From: Actinocatenispora thailandica
GTDB taxonomy: Bacteria; Actinomycetota; Actinomycetes; Mycobacteriales; Micromonosporaceae
Length of the DNA: 64,000 bases
NCBI RefSeq assembly: GCF_016865425.1
Contig: NZ_AP023355.1
Span: 2,974,198-3,038,197, forward strand
Direction: 5' to 3'
This document shows positions 32,143-40,557 of the stretch, in pieces. Position numbers and translations under genes: made by a program. The first letter of the stretch is position 1; each line of letters starts with the position of its first letter. Under the pieces are notes generated by a model. That model did no database searches. It saw nothing but the letters and a program-made list of their open reading frames with translations, and was not told the origin of the DNA.

Positions 32143-33131
32143 GCGGCCGCCCAGGCGTCGATGTCGCGGCACAGCGCCGCGCGGACCGGCTCCGGCGCGA
32201 AGGAGGCCTCGACACCGGCGCGGGCCAGCTCGGCGAGCCGCGCCGGTCCGAAGTCGAACGCGTCGGCGATCCGCCGGTACTCGGTGCTCAGCGTGGTACC
32301 GACCACCGCCGGGATGTCGGTGTTGACGGTCACCGCGAGCCCGGCCGCGCACAACGCCGGGAGCGGGTGGGCGGCGAACGACTCGACCACTCCGAGCGCG
32401 ACGTTCGACGACGGGCAGACCTCCAGCGCGACGCCCCGCTCGCGTACCTCGGCGAGCAGGTCCGCGTGCTCGGGATCGTCGTCCAGGATCCGGATGCCGT
32501 GGCCGAGCCGGGCGGCGTGGCCGCGCCGGACCGCCTCGGCGACGCTCGCCACCCCGGCGGTCTCGCCGGCGTGATGCACCAGGGCCACGCCGGCGTCGGC
32601 CGCCTCGTCGAGCACCGTGGCGAACGGAGCCAGCGGGTACGCCTCGTCGCCGGCCAGCCCGATCGCGACGACCGCGGGCGCGTGGCTGCGGGCCAGCGCG
32701 ACGGTACGGCGCAGCCGTTCCACCCCGCGCCGCCGCGAGTGGTCCAGGATCACCCGGGTGACCAGGCCGTACCGGTCGTGGCCCTCGGCGAGCCCGTCGA
32801 GTACCGCGGCGAGCGGCATGCCCGGTGCGTCCAGTCGCTCCTCGTGTGCGGCGGCGGTGAACGTGATCTCGGCGTACCGCAGGCCCTGCCCGACGGCGTC
32901 GGCGCAGAACTCCACCGCGACGCGGCGGAAGTCGGTCGCGGTGACCAGGCAGGCCCGTACCGCGGCGCCGTGGTCGCCGAAGGCGCGAAACCCGTCGAAC
33001 CGCCGGCCGCTGGTGTCGTCGGGCAGCGGCCGCCCGTTGCGCGCGGCGAGTTCCCGCAGCGTGTCGCGGCGGATGGTGCTCTCCAGATGGACGTGCAGTT
33101 CGGCCTTGGGCAGCCGGGTCAGGGTGCTCAC
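32124..33131 (-). CDS. Adenosine deaminase family protein
   Basis: The 335-residue amidohydrolase has the metal motif HVHL near residue 13, HHAGET (catalytic Glu), RLGHG and the C-terminal 'VTVNTDIPAV'. The last motif is NTDDP in classical adenosine deaminase; here the second Asp is Ile, a variant seen in other actinobacterial members. The first motif HLEST differs from the usual HLDGS. It may deaminate adenosine or a related purine. The start is GTG; a TACCGT box ends seven bases upstream, so it is probably leaderless. Confidence 0.8.
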   Translation of the reverse strand: MSTLTRLPKAELHVHLESTIRRDTLRELAARNGRPLPDDTSGRRFDGFRAFGDHGAAVRACLVTATDFRRVAVEFCADAVGQGLRYAEITFTAAAHEERLDAPGMPLAAVLDGLAEGHDRYGLVTRVILDHSRRRGVERLRRTVALARSHAPAVVAIGLAGDEAYPLAPFATVLDEAADAGVALVHHAGETAGVASVAEAVRRGHAARLGHGIRILDDDPEHADLLAEVRERGVALEVCPSSNVALGVVESFAAHPLPALCAAGLAVTVNTDIPAVVGTTLSTEYRRIADAFDFGPARLAELARAGVEASFAPEPVRAALCRDIDAWAAAQPGTA

Positions 33132-33410
33132 CCGCCGGACGGTACGGCCGTGGTGGCCCGGACCGCGAGTGGATTGCGTGCCAGCAGGATCGATGGCGGC
33201 GTTTGCGGGACGGATGACCGGATTCGGATCCGGCGCGCCTCTTGCGGCCGGCTAACCATTCCCTTGCCTTCGGGCACCTAGCTTTGAAGGCACACGCGAA
33301 CGACGCCAGGGGGTGCTGGGCCGGTGACCGGACCGGTGGGGGGCGGCGAGGGGTCGCCGTCTGGTACGACCGCGACCAGCGAGGCGGGGCCGGCCGGTAG
33401 GGTGTCCAGC

Positions 33411-34112
33411 ATGGCGCGGTTGCTCGTGGTGGAGGACGACGCCACGATCGGCGGGTTGTTGGAGCCGGGGCTGCGGGCGCACGGCCACGACGTGCGCTGG
33501 GTGCGCTCCGGCCGGGACGCGCTGGGCGCCGCGGCGAGCACCGAGTTCGACCTGGTGCTGCTCGATCTCGGGCTGCCCGACCTGGACGGGGTCGAGGTGT
33601 GCCGTCGGCTGCGCGCCGCGCAACCCGGCTGCGTGCTGGTGATCCTCACCGCGCGGCGCGAGGAGATGGACGTGGTGGTCGGCCTGGAGGCCGGCGCCGA
33701 CGACTACCTGACGAAGCCGTTCCGGTTCGCCGAGCTGCTCGCCCGGATCCGGGCGCACCTGCGCCGGGGCGCGCCGGCGCCGCCGCACCAGCAGTCGCTG
33801 CGCATCGGCGAGCTGGTGGTCGACGGCTCGGCTCGGCGCTGCACCCTCGGCGGGGTGGAGGTGTCGCTGCGGGCCAAGGAGTTCGACCTGCTGGCCCGGC
33901 TGGCGGCCGAGCCCGGCGTCGCGATCAGCCGGGAGCGGCTGATGTCCGACGTCTGGGACGAGAACTGGTTCGGCTCGACGAAGACGCTCGACGTGCACAT
34001 GGCCGCGGTACGGCGGCGCCTCGCCGACGCGGAGAGCCAACTCGGCAACGGTGTGGTGGCACCGCGGATCACCACCCTGCGCGGCCGCGGCTACCGGATG
34101 GAGGCGGACTGA
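33411..34112 (+). CDS. OmpR-type response regulator
   Basis: The 233-residue protein has a receiver domain (E8-D9-D10, phosphoacceptor D52 in LVLLDLGLPDLDG, K in YLTKPF) and a winged-helix DNA-binding domain (LRAKEFDLLARLAAEPG... TLDVHMAAVRRRL ... TLRGRGYRME). It pairs with the kinase 51 bases downstream. TAGGGT at 33398-33403 ends seven bases before the ATG, suggesting leaderless translation. Confidence 0.9.
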   Translation: MARLLVVEDDATIGGLLEPGLRAHGHDVRWVRSGRDALGAAASTEFDLVLLDLGLPDLDGVEVCRRLRAAQPGCVLVILTARREEMDVVVGLEAGADDYLTKPFRFAELLARIRAHLRRGAPAPPHQQSLRIGELVVDGSARRCTLGGVEVSLRAKEFDLLARLAAEPGVAISRERLMSDVWDENWFGSTKTLDVHMAAVRRRLADAESQLGNGVVAPRITTLRGRGYRMEAD

Positions 34113-34163
34113 TCGGCGGGCGGCCGGCCGCCGGGCGGCCGGCCGGATCCGGGAGGTAGCGGC

Positions 34164-35471
34164 GTGCGCCAGCGCATCCTGTCGGTCGGCCTGCTCGCCG
34201 CGATCCTCGCCGCGGGCCTGTTCGGCATCCCGTTCGCGGTGGTGCTCGGCCAGTTGCAGGTCGCCGACGCGCGGGCGGAGATGGAACGGGTCGCCGACCG
34301 GACGGCGGTGGACATCACCGCGGACTACGCGACTCGCCGCGCCCCGGAGTCGATCCCGCACACGTCGCACGGCATCGTGCTCGGCCTGTACGACGGGAAC
34401 GGCCGGCTCACCGACGGCGCCGGGCCGGCCCGGGCCGACTCGGCGGTGCGCGCGGCGATGTCCGGGGGCCAGGTCACCACCGGCGAGGACACCGGTGAGC
34501 TGGTCGTGGCGGTGCCGGTGGAGAAGGGCGAGCGGGTGGCCGGTGCGGTGCGCGCGTCCACCTCGCGCAGCCAGGTGTACTGGCGGACCGTGCCGACCTG
34601 GTTGACCATGGCCGGTCTGGCCCTGGTCGGCATCGTGGCGGCCACCGTGTTCGCCCGGTGGCAGGCCGGCCGGCTGGCCGAGCCGTTGCAGCGGTTGGCC
34701 GGGGCGGCCCGCCGCCTCGGCGACGGCGACTTCAGCGTCCGGGCCCGCACCATCGGCATCACCGAGATCGACTCGGTGGCGAACTCGCTCAACTCCACCG
34801 CGGACCGGCTGGGCGGGCTGGTCGCCCGGGAGCGGGCGTTCTCCGCGCACGCCTCGCACCAGCTGCGCACCCCGCTGACCGGGCTGCGGCTCGGGCTGGA
34901 GATGGCGCTGGAGAAGCCGAACGGGGACCTGCGCCCGGACGTGCTCGCCGCGATCGAGCACGCCGATCGGCTGGAGCGCATCGTCGACGACCTGCTCGAC
35001 CTGGCCCGGGACGTCCCGCCACCGAACGAGCCGCTGGACGTCGCCGGCCTGCTCGCCGACCTGCGTGCGGACCGGCTGCCCACGCTGACCGCGGCGCGGC
35101 GGTCGCTGCTGGTGGCGGTGGAGGGTGACATCCCGCGCTGCGCCGCCTCGGTCAGCGCGGTGCGCCAGATCCTGTCCGTACTGCTGGACAACGCCACCGT
35201 GCACGGTGCCGGGCAGATCACCGTGACGGCCCGCAACGCCGGCGGCGCGCTCGCGATCGACGTCGCCGACGAGGGCGCGGGTACGGCCGCGTCCGAGCAG
35301 GCGCTGTTCGCCCGGCGCAGCGGTGCGGCGGCCGGGCACGGGATCGGGCTGCCGCTGGCGCGCAGCCTGGCCGAGGCGGAGGGCGGCCGGCTACGGCTGA
35401 CTCGGCCCGCGCCACCGGTGTTCACCCTGCTGCTGCCGGCCCGCCGGGCCGAGTGGGCGAACGACGAGTAG
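34164..35471 (+). CDS. Membrane sensor histidine kinase
   Basis: The 435-residue kinase has two membrane helices (ILSVGLLAAILAAGLFGIP; LTMAGLALVGIVAATVFA) around a sensor of about 130 residues, a HAMP linker, the H-box 'AHASHQLRTPLTGLRLGLE', the N-box 'LLDNATVHGAG' and a G-box GHGIGLPLA. The N-box is shortened compared with the usual NALKYSP form. It starts with GTG behind GGGAGG. It phosphorylates the regulator encoded just upstream; the signal is unknown. Confidence 0.88.
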   Translation: MRQRILSVGLLAAILAAGLFGIPFAVVLGQLQVADARAEMERVADRTAVDITADYATRRAPESIPHTSHGIVLGLYDGNGRLTDGAGPARADSAVRAAMSGGQVTTGEDTGELVVAVPVEKGERVAGAVRASTSRSQVYWRTVPTWLTMAGLALVGIVAATVFARWQAGRLAEPLQRLAGAARRLGDGDFSVRARTIGITEIDSVANSLNSTADRLGGLVARERAFSAHASHQLRTPLTGLRLGLEMALEKPNGDLRPDVLAAIEHADRLERIVDDLLDLARDVPPPNEPLDVAGLLADLRADRLPTLTAARRSLLVAVEGDIPRCAASVSAVRQILSVLLDNATVHGAGQITVTARNAGGALAIDVADEGAGTAASEQALFARRSGAAAGHGIGLPLARSLAEAEGGRLRLTRPAPPVFTLLLPARRAEWANDE

Positions 35472-35502
35472 GCCGCCCCGGTACGAGCCCGGGCAGGCGG
35501 CC
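35471..35502 (+). terminator. Hairpin terminator after the two-component operon
   Basis: GGCCGCC at 35471-35477 pairs with GGCGGCC at 35496-35502, with an inner CCGG/CCGG stem. The hairpin begins within the kinase stop codon. Confidence 0.55.
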
Positions 35503-35555
35503 CGCGGCGGGTGTGCGGTGCGGTGCGGAGGTTCGTCACGCCGGCCGCTGTCGCC

Positions 35556-35634
35556 TTGACCCTGCTCCTTTGCCGGCCCTAACGTCATCACGAACGATGA
35601 TCTGAATACTGGATGCCGTCCACATATGTGGACG
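35556..35634 (+). promoter_or_regulatory. Promoter and 18-bp palindromic operator of the glucarate operon
   Basis: CGTCCACATATGTGGACG at 35617-35634 is a perfect 18-bp palindrome, only 11 bases before the kdgD start codon. A -35 TTGACC (35556-35561) and -10 TAACGT (35580-35585) lie 18 bases apart upstream, so the palindrome falls just after the likely transcription start. That position fits a repressor road-block. No regulator gene is adjacent. Confidence 0.7.
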
Positions 35635-35645
35635 CAGGAGGTTCG

Positions 35646-36575
35646 ATGCGACTCGACGGGCTGCTCTCGTTCCCGCTGACCCCGTTCACCGCCGACCGTG
35701 CCGACGTGGCCTGGCCGGTCCTGTCGGACCACCTGGAACGACAGCTGGCCGCCGGTCCGACCGCGCTGTTCGTCGCCTGCGGTACCGGCGAGCTGACGGC
35801 GCTGTCGGCCGCCGAGTACGAGCGGGTGGTGGCCACCGCGGTCGCGGTGACGGCCGGCCGGGTGCCGGTGTTCGCCGGGGTGGGCGGTGGGCCGCAGGTG
35901 GCCCGGGAGAACCTCGCCGCCGCCCGCCGGGCCGGCGCCGACGGCGCGCTGCTGCTCCCGCCGTACCTGGTGGAGTCGACACCGGCCGGGCTGGTCGAGC
36001 ACGTGCGCTGGGTCGCCGGTGGCGGCGGGTTGCCGGTGGTGGTCTACCAGCGGGCCAACGCGGTGCTGGACCCGGCGGCAGCGGTCGCGCTGCTGGACAT
36101 CGACGAGGTGGCCGGCATCAAGGACGGCCGCGGCGACGTCGACGCGATGCTGCGCATCGTCACCGCGATTCGGCACAGCGGCCACCGCCGGGCCGGCGGC
36201 TTCCAGTTCCTCAACGGGCTGCCGACCGCCGAACTGTCCGCCGCCGCGTACGCCGCGATCGGGGTCGCCGCCTACTCCTCGGCGGTGTTGACGTTCGTGC
36301 CGGACATCGCGACCGCGTTCCATGCCGCGGTCACCGCTGGCGACGAGGCGACCGCCGGTGCCCTGCTCGCCGCCTTCTACCTGCCGTTCGCGGCGCTGCG
36401 CGCGCAGGCGCCGGGGTACGCGGTGGCGCTGGTCAAGGCGGGCGCCCGGCTGTCCGGCCAGGACGTCGGCGGGGTCCGGCCGCCGCTGACCGACCCGCCG
36501 CCGGAGCACGAGCGGCAGCTCGCCGCGATCGTCGAGGCCGGCCGCGCCGCGCTCGCGGAGGTGCGTCGTGGCTGA
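35646..36575 (+). CDS. kdgD: 5-dehydro-4-deoxyglucarate dehydratase
   Basis: KdgD dehydrates and decarboxylates 5-keto-4-deoxyglucarate to 2,5-dioxopentanoate. The 309-residue protein belongs to the DHDPS/aldolase family: 'SFPLTPFTAD' at the N-terminus, 'FVACGTGELTALSAAEYE', and the Schiff-base Lys in AGIKDGRGD. AGGAGG supports the ATG at 35646. The next gene (gudD) overlaps by 8 bases and supplies its substrate, which strengthens the assignment. Confidence 0.9.
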   Translation: MRLDGLLSFPLTPFTADRADVAWPVLSDHLERQLAAGPTALFVACGTGELTALSAAEYERVVATAVAVTAGRVPVFAGVGGGPQVARENLAAARRAGADGALLLPPYLVESTPAGLVEHVRWVAGGGGLPVVVYQRANAVLDPAAAVALLDIDEVAGIKDGRGDVDAMLRIVTAIRHSGHRRAGGFQFLNGLPTAELSAAAYAAIGVAAYSSAVLTFVPDIATAFHAAVTAGDEATAGALLAAFYLPFAALRAQAPGYAVALVKAGARLSGQDVGGVRPPLTDPPPEHERQLAAIVEAGRAALAEVRRG

Positions 36576-37869
36576 CCGTGGAGCCGCCGTCGGAGCCGGT
36601 CGCTTCGGCCGCGGCGATCCGATCGACGAGGTGGTCGTCACGCCGGTCGCGTTCGCCGACCCGCCGCTGCTCAACGCCGCCGGCGTGCACCAGCCGTACG
36701 CGCTGCGCTCGATCGTGCAGGTGCGCACGGTGTCCGGGCTGACCGGGCTGGGGGAGACCTACGGTGATGCGGCGCACCTGGAGCTGCTGCGCCGGGCCGC
36801 GCCGGCGCTGCGCGGACTGGACATCTTCGACACCAACGGGATGGCCGGCCGCGTCGCCGCCGAGTTGCACGGCGCCGAGGCGCCGGACGCGCACGGCCTG
36901 ACCGGCGCGTCCAGCCCGAGCAAGTCGCTCGCCCGGGTGGTGTCGCCGTTCGAGGTGGCGATGCTCGATCTCGCCGGCCAGCGCACCGACCGGCCGGTCC
37001 ACGCCCTGCTCGGCGGCCGGGTGCGGGACGCGATCCCGTTCGCCGCGTACCTGTTCTACAAGTGGGACCGGCACCCCGGCGGGGAGCCGGACGGCTGGGG
37101 CGCGGCGCTGGACGCGGACGGCATCGTGGCGCAGGCCCGCGCGATGGTCGACCGGTACGGCTTCCGCTCGCTCAAGCTCAAGGGCGGCGTGTTCGAGCCG
37201 GACGCCGAGATCGCCGCGGTGCGGGCGCTGCGGGCGGCGCTGCCGGAGCTGCCGGTACGGCTGGACCCGAACGCGGCGTGGACGCTCGCCACCTCGCACC
37301 GGGTGGCCCGCGAGCTCGCCGGTGACCTGCAGTACCTGGAGGACCCGACCCCCGGCCGGTACGGGATGGCCGCCGTCGCGGCGCGCGCGCCGATGCCGCT
37401 CGCGACGAACATGTGCGTGGTCGCCTTCGAGCATCTGCCCGAGGCGGTACGGCTGGGTTCGGTCCAGGTGGTGCTGGCCGACCACCACTACTGGGGCGGG
37501 TTGCGCGCCTCGATGCGGCTGGCGGCGATGTGTGACGTGTTCGGCATCGGCCTGTCCATGCACTCCAATTCGCATCTGGGCATTAGTCTGGCCGCCATGG
37601 TGCATCTGGCGGCCGCCGCCCCGGCGCTGTCGTACCCGTGCGACACGCACGCGCCGTGGGCGACAGACGACGTGGTGACCGCGCCACTGTCCATAGTGGA
37701 CGGTTCGGTCTCGGTGCCGGACGCGCCGGGGTTGGGGGTCACCCTCGACGAGACGGCGCTGGACCGGCTGCACCGGCAGTACCTCGACTGCGGCATCACC
37801 AGCCGCGACGACGCCGGCTACCTGCGCACCGTGCAACCGGAGTTTCGCAAACGGGTCGCCGCATGGTGA
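36568..37869 (+). CDS. gudD: Glucarate dehydratase (enolase superfamily)
   Basis: GudD converts D-glucarate to 5-keto-4-deoxyglucarate. The 433-residue protein shows the enolase-superfamily ligands: K-x-K in LKLKGGVF, Asp in RLDPNAAW, Glu in YLEDP, Asn in LATNMCV and the catalytic His in SMHSNSHLGIS, which is characteristic of glucarate dehydratase. It starts with GTG within the end of kdgD, behind GGAGG. Its last seven bases overlap the start of the next gene. Confidence 0.92.
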   Translation: MADRGAAVGAGRFGRGDPIDEVVVTPVAFADPPLLNAAGVHQPYALRSIVQVRTVSGLTGLGETYGDAAHLELLRRAAPALRGLDIFDTNGMAGRVAAELHGAEAPDAHGLTGASSPSKSLARVVSPFEVAMLDLAGQRTDRPVHALLGGRVRDAIPFAAYLFYKWDRHPGGEPDGWGAALDADGIVAQARAMVDRYGFRSLKLKGGVFEPDAEIAAVRALRAALPELPVRLDPNAAWTLATSHRVARELAGDLQYLEDPTPGRYGMAAVAARAPMPLATNMCVVAFEHLPEAVRLGSVQVVLADHHYWGGLRASMRLAAMCDVFGIGLSMHSNSHLGISLAAMVHLAAAAPALSYPCDTHAPWATDDVVTAPLSIVDGSVSVPDAPGLGVTLDETALDRLHRQYLDCGITSRDDAGYLRTVQPEFRKRVAAW

Positions 37870-39158
37870 CCGCGCGGGTGGTGGGGTACGCGTACCCGTG
37901 GGACGTGCTCGGCGATCCCGCCTTCGTCTCCCGGGTCCGCGCTCTCGGCGTCACCGAGGTCGCGCTCGCCGCGAGCTACCACGCCACCCGCGCCGCCACC
38001 CCGCTGCACCCCGACCACCTGGTCGTCGAGGCGCGCGAGGCCGCGCTGTACCGGCCGGTGCGGCAGCACGCCTGGTCCGGCCGCCGACTCGTGCCGCTCG
38101 CCGCCGACTGGGTGCCGGGCGACGACCCGTTCGGCGCCGCGACCGTCCGGCTGCGGGCCGCCGGCATCTCGGTCACCGCCTGGGTCGTGCTCGCGCACGC
38201 CACCCACCTCGGCACCGCGCATCCCGACGTCGCGGTCCGCAACTGCCGCGGCGACTCCTACCCGTACGCGCTGTGCCCGGCCAACCCGGAGGTACGCCAG
38301 TACGCGGCGACGCTCGCCGCCGAGGCGGTGCGTGGTGTGCCGGTCGACGGCGTCTCGCTGGAGGCCTGCGGCCAGCTCGGCATCGACCACAACGGCCGGC
38401 ACGAGAAGACCACCGGGGTGTTCCCGCCGGCCGCCCGGCGCGCGCTGTCGGTGTGCTGCTGCGGATACTGCACCGCCGACTGGATCCGGCGCGGCCAGGA
38501 TCCGGACCAGGTCGCGGAGCGGCTGTCCGCCGGGATCGGCGGCGTACTCGCCGGCAGCCACGGTGCCGATGCGCCGATGTCGGAGCTGGTCGGCGACCGG
38601 ATCGCGGAGATCGTGCTCGCCACCCGGCGCGATTTCGCCGCGGCGCTGCGCGCCGACGTGCTGGCCGCGGTGCACGGGCATGCGCCGTCCGCCCGGATCA
38701 CCCTGCACGGCCGGGCCGAGCCCTGGGCGACCAGCCCGGACGTCGCGGTCGACGCCGACACCGTGCGCCCCGTGGATCCGCCCGGCGCCGGCCAACCCGA
38801 CGACGGCGGACGGGTGGTGCCGGCGGTCGATGCGGTGCTCACCTCCTGCTGGCCGACCACCCCGGCCAGTGTCGAGACGCTGGCACACACCCGGTCGGTG
38901 CTGCCGGACGAGGTGAACCTCGGCGCGTACCTGACGGTGCTGCCACCGGCCGACGCGGACCGGATCGTCGACCACGCTGGCGCCCTGCTCGGGGCCGGCG
39001 CCACCGAGCTGCACCTGTACCACCTCGGGTTGGCGCCACCGAGCGGGCAGGAACAGCTGGCCGAGATCGTCCGCCGCTGCCACACCGACGAGTCGGTCGA
39101 CGAACCCGAACCCGATCCCACCGACGTCGACTCGCCCGAGCTGGGCCCGCCAGCCTGA
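37863..39158 (+). CDS. Unknown TIM-barrel-like protein coupled to the glucarate genes
   Basis: This 431-residue protein starts at an ATG overlapping the gudD stop (ATGGTGA), so the three genes form one translationally coupled operon. Motifs seen are 'YALCPANPEVRQYAATLA', 'VDGVSLEACGQLG', 'HEKTTGV' and a Cys cluster 'VCCCGYCTADWI'. The strand-helix alternation and the VDGVSLE segment look like a glycosidase-type barrel. I cannot name a family. The pathway still lacks alpha-ketoglutarate semialdehyde dehydrogenase, but this protein shows no such motifs. It might open a glucarate-containing conjugate; that is conjecture. Confidence 0.7.
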   Translation: MVTARVVGYAYPWDVLGDPAFVSRVRALGVTEVALAASYHATRAATPLHPDHLVVEAREAALYRPVRQHAWSGRRLVPLAADWVPGDDPFGAATVRLRAAGISVTAWVVLAHATHLGTAHPDVAVRNCRGDSYPYALCPANPEVRQYAATLAAEAVRGVPVDGVSLEACGQLGIDHNGRHEKTTGVFPPAARRALSVCCCGYCTADWIRRGQDPDQVAERLSAGIGGVLAGSHGADAPMSELVGDRIAEIVLATRRDFAAALRADVLAAVHGHAPSARITLHGRAEPWATSPDVAVDADTVRPVDPPGAGQPDDGGRVVPAVDAVLTSCWPTTPASVETLAHTRSVLPDEVNLGAYLTVLPPADADRIVDHAGALLGAGATELHLYHLGLAPPSGQEQLAEIVRRCHTDESVDEPEPDPTDVDSPELGPPA

Positions 39159-39280
39159 CCGATCCGGTTCCGACGCCGATGTGCGTGATGCGGCGGGGGT
39201 CGTGACCGCGCAGGCGGCGACGGTCGGGCTGGGCGTGTTCGACGGCTTCACCGTGGCCGGGTGATCGGCGGATGGCCGGG

Positions 39281-39353
39281 CCGTGAACATCACGGTCGTG
39301 GGGGTGCCGCGGCACGACCCTGGACCCTAGGCTGTGGCACCGACGGCGAACGG
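39281..39353 (+). promoter_or_regulatory. Two palindromes and candidate promoter upstream of efeO
   Basis: CCGTGA-N3-TCACGG (39281-39295) and GTGCCGCGGCAC (39304-39315) are perfect palindromes in the 213-bp gap before efeO. A TAGGCT box at about 39328-39333 could be the -10. Neither palindrome matches the IdeR/DtxR iron box (TTAGGTTAGGCTAACCTAA) by eye. Confidence 0.4.
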
Positions 39354-39371
39354 GGACGAAGGACGGTGGCG

Positions 39372-40517
39372 GTGCGGCGCGGGCGACGGACGGCGGTGGT
39401 CGCCGCGATGGCGCTGCTCGCCATGGCGGGGTGCACCCGGCACGACAGCGGCGAGGTGGCGCTGACGGTGTCCCGGTCCGGCTGCGGCACCGAATGGCAC
39501 GATCCGCACGGCGGTGAACGCACGTTCCAGGTGCACAACGTCGGCATCAACACCACCGAGGTGGAGCTGGTCGATCCGGCCAACGGCGCCGTCTACGCCG
39601 AACTGGAGAACCTCGGCCCCGGCTCGACCCGCCCGATGCAGGTCACCCTCGGTCGCGGCCGGTACGCGTTCCGCTGCCTGCCGGAGGACACTGACGCGAT
39701 CACCGGCCCGACCGTCACGGTCACCGACGGCCCGAAGCGCGGGGCGCCGGCCGTGGTCCCGGTCGACGAGCAGGTGCTGCGCGGTTCGGTGACCACCTAC
39801 CGGTCGTACGTGCAGCACGCGTTCCCGGCGCTGCGCCGCGACGTGGCCCGGCTGGACAGCGCGGTCCGCTCCGGCGACCGGGCCGCGGCGCGGCGGGCGT
39901 GGCTGCCGGCCCACCTGGACTACGAGCGGCTCGGCGCGGCGTACGGGACGTTCGGTGACCTGGCCGACGCGATCGACCGGCTGCCCGCGGGCCTGCCGAA
40001 GGGCGTGCACGATCCGGGCTTCACCGGCTTCCACCGCGTCGAGTACGGCCTGTGGCACGGCGAGTCGCTGCGCACCCTGCGTGCGCCGGCCGGCGCGCTG
40101 GACTCGGACGTGGCGAAGCTGGTCGAGAAGTTCGGTACCGAACGGGTCGATCCGAACGACCTGCCGCTGCGCGCGCACGAGATCCTGGAGATGACCTTGC
40201 AGTTCGAGCTGACCGGCGAAGCCGACCAGGGTTCGGGCACCACACTGGCCACCGCCCGGGCCAACGTCGACGGGACCGACGCGGTGCTCGACGCGCTGCG
40301 TCCGGTGCTGAAGTCGCGCTACCGCGGTCTTTCCGGCGCGGACGCCGCGCTGCGCCGGCTGCGGACGCTCTTGGACGCGCAGCAGCGGCACGGCGACTGG
40401 ACGCCGGTCGACGAGCTGTCCGCCGCGCAGCGCCGGGCGATCGACGGCGCCACCGGTGCGGCGCTGGAGCGGCTCGCCCCGATCGCCGCGCTGGCCCAGG
40501 TACGGCGGGCCGGATGA
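39372..40517 (+). CDS. efeO: EfeO-type iron-uptake lipoprotein (cupredoxin + M75 domains)
   Basis: The 381-residue protein has a lipobox (LLAMAGC), a cupredoxin-like domain of about 90 residues (TFQVHNVGINTTEVEL ... RYAFRCLP) and an imelysin/M75 domain (VTTYRSYVQHAFPALRRDV; FHRVEYGLWHGE with the HxxE metal motif; LPLRAHEILE). EfeO binds iron outside the membrane for the EfeUOB system. I prefer the GTG at 39372 over 39366 because AAGGA then has good spacing. efeB follows after 40 bases; no efeU permease is in the window. Confidence 0.88.
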   Translation: MRRGRRTAVVAAMALLAMAGCTRHDSGEVALTVSRSGCGTEWHDPHGGERTFQVHNVGINTTEVELVDPANGAVYAELENLGPGSTRPMQVTLGRGRYAFRCLPEDTDAITGPTVTVTDGPKRGAPAVVPVDEQVLRGSVTTYRSYVQHAFPALRRDVARLDSAVRSGDRAAARRAWLPAHLDYERLGAAYGTFGDLADAIDRLPAGLPKGVHDPGFTGFHRVEYGLWHGESLRTLRAPAGALDSDVAKLVEKFGTERVDPNDLPLRAHEILEMTLQFELTGEADQGSGTTLATARANVDGTDAVLDALRPVLKSRYRGLSGADAALRRLRTLLDAQQRHGDWTPVDELSAAQRRAIDGATGAALERLAPIAALAQVRRAG

Positions 40518-40557
40518 GCGGGCGTCCGGCCGGCGTCGTGCTGAAGGAGGAACATCG

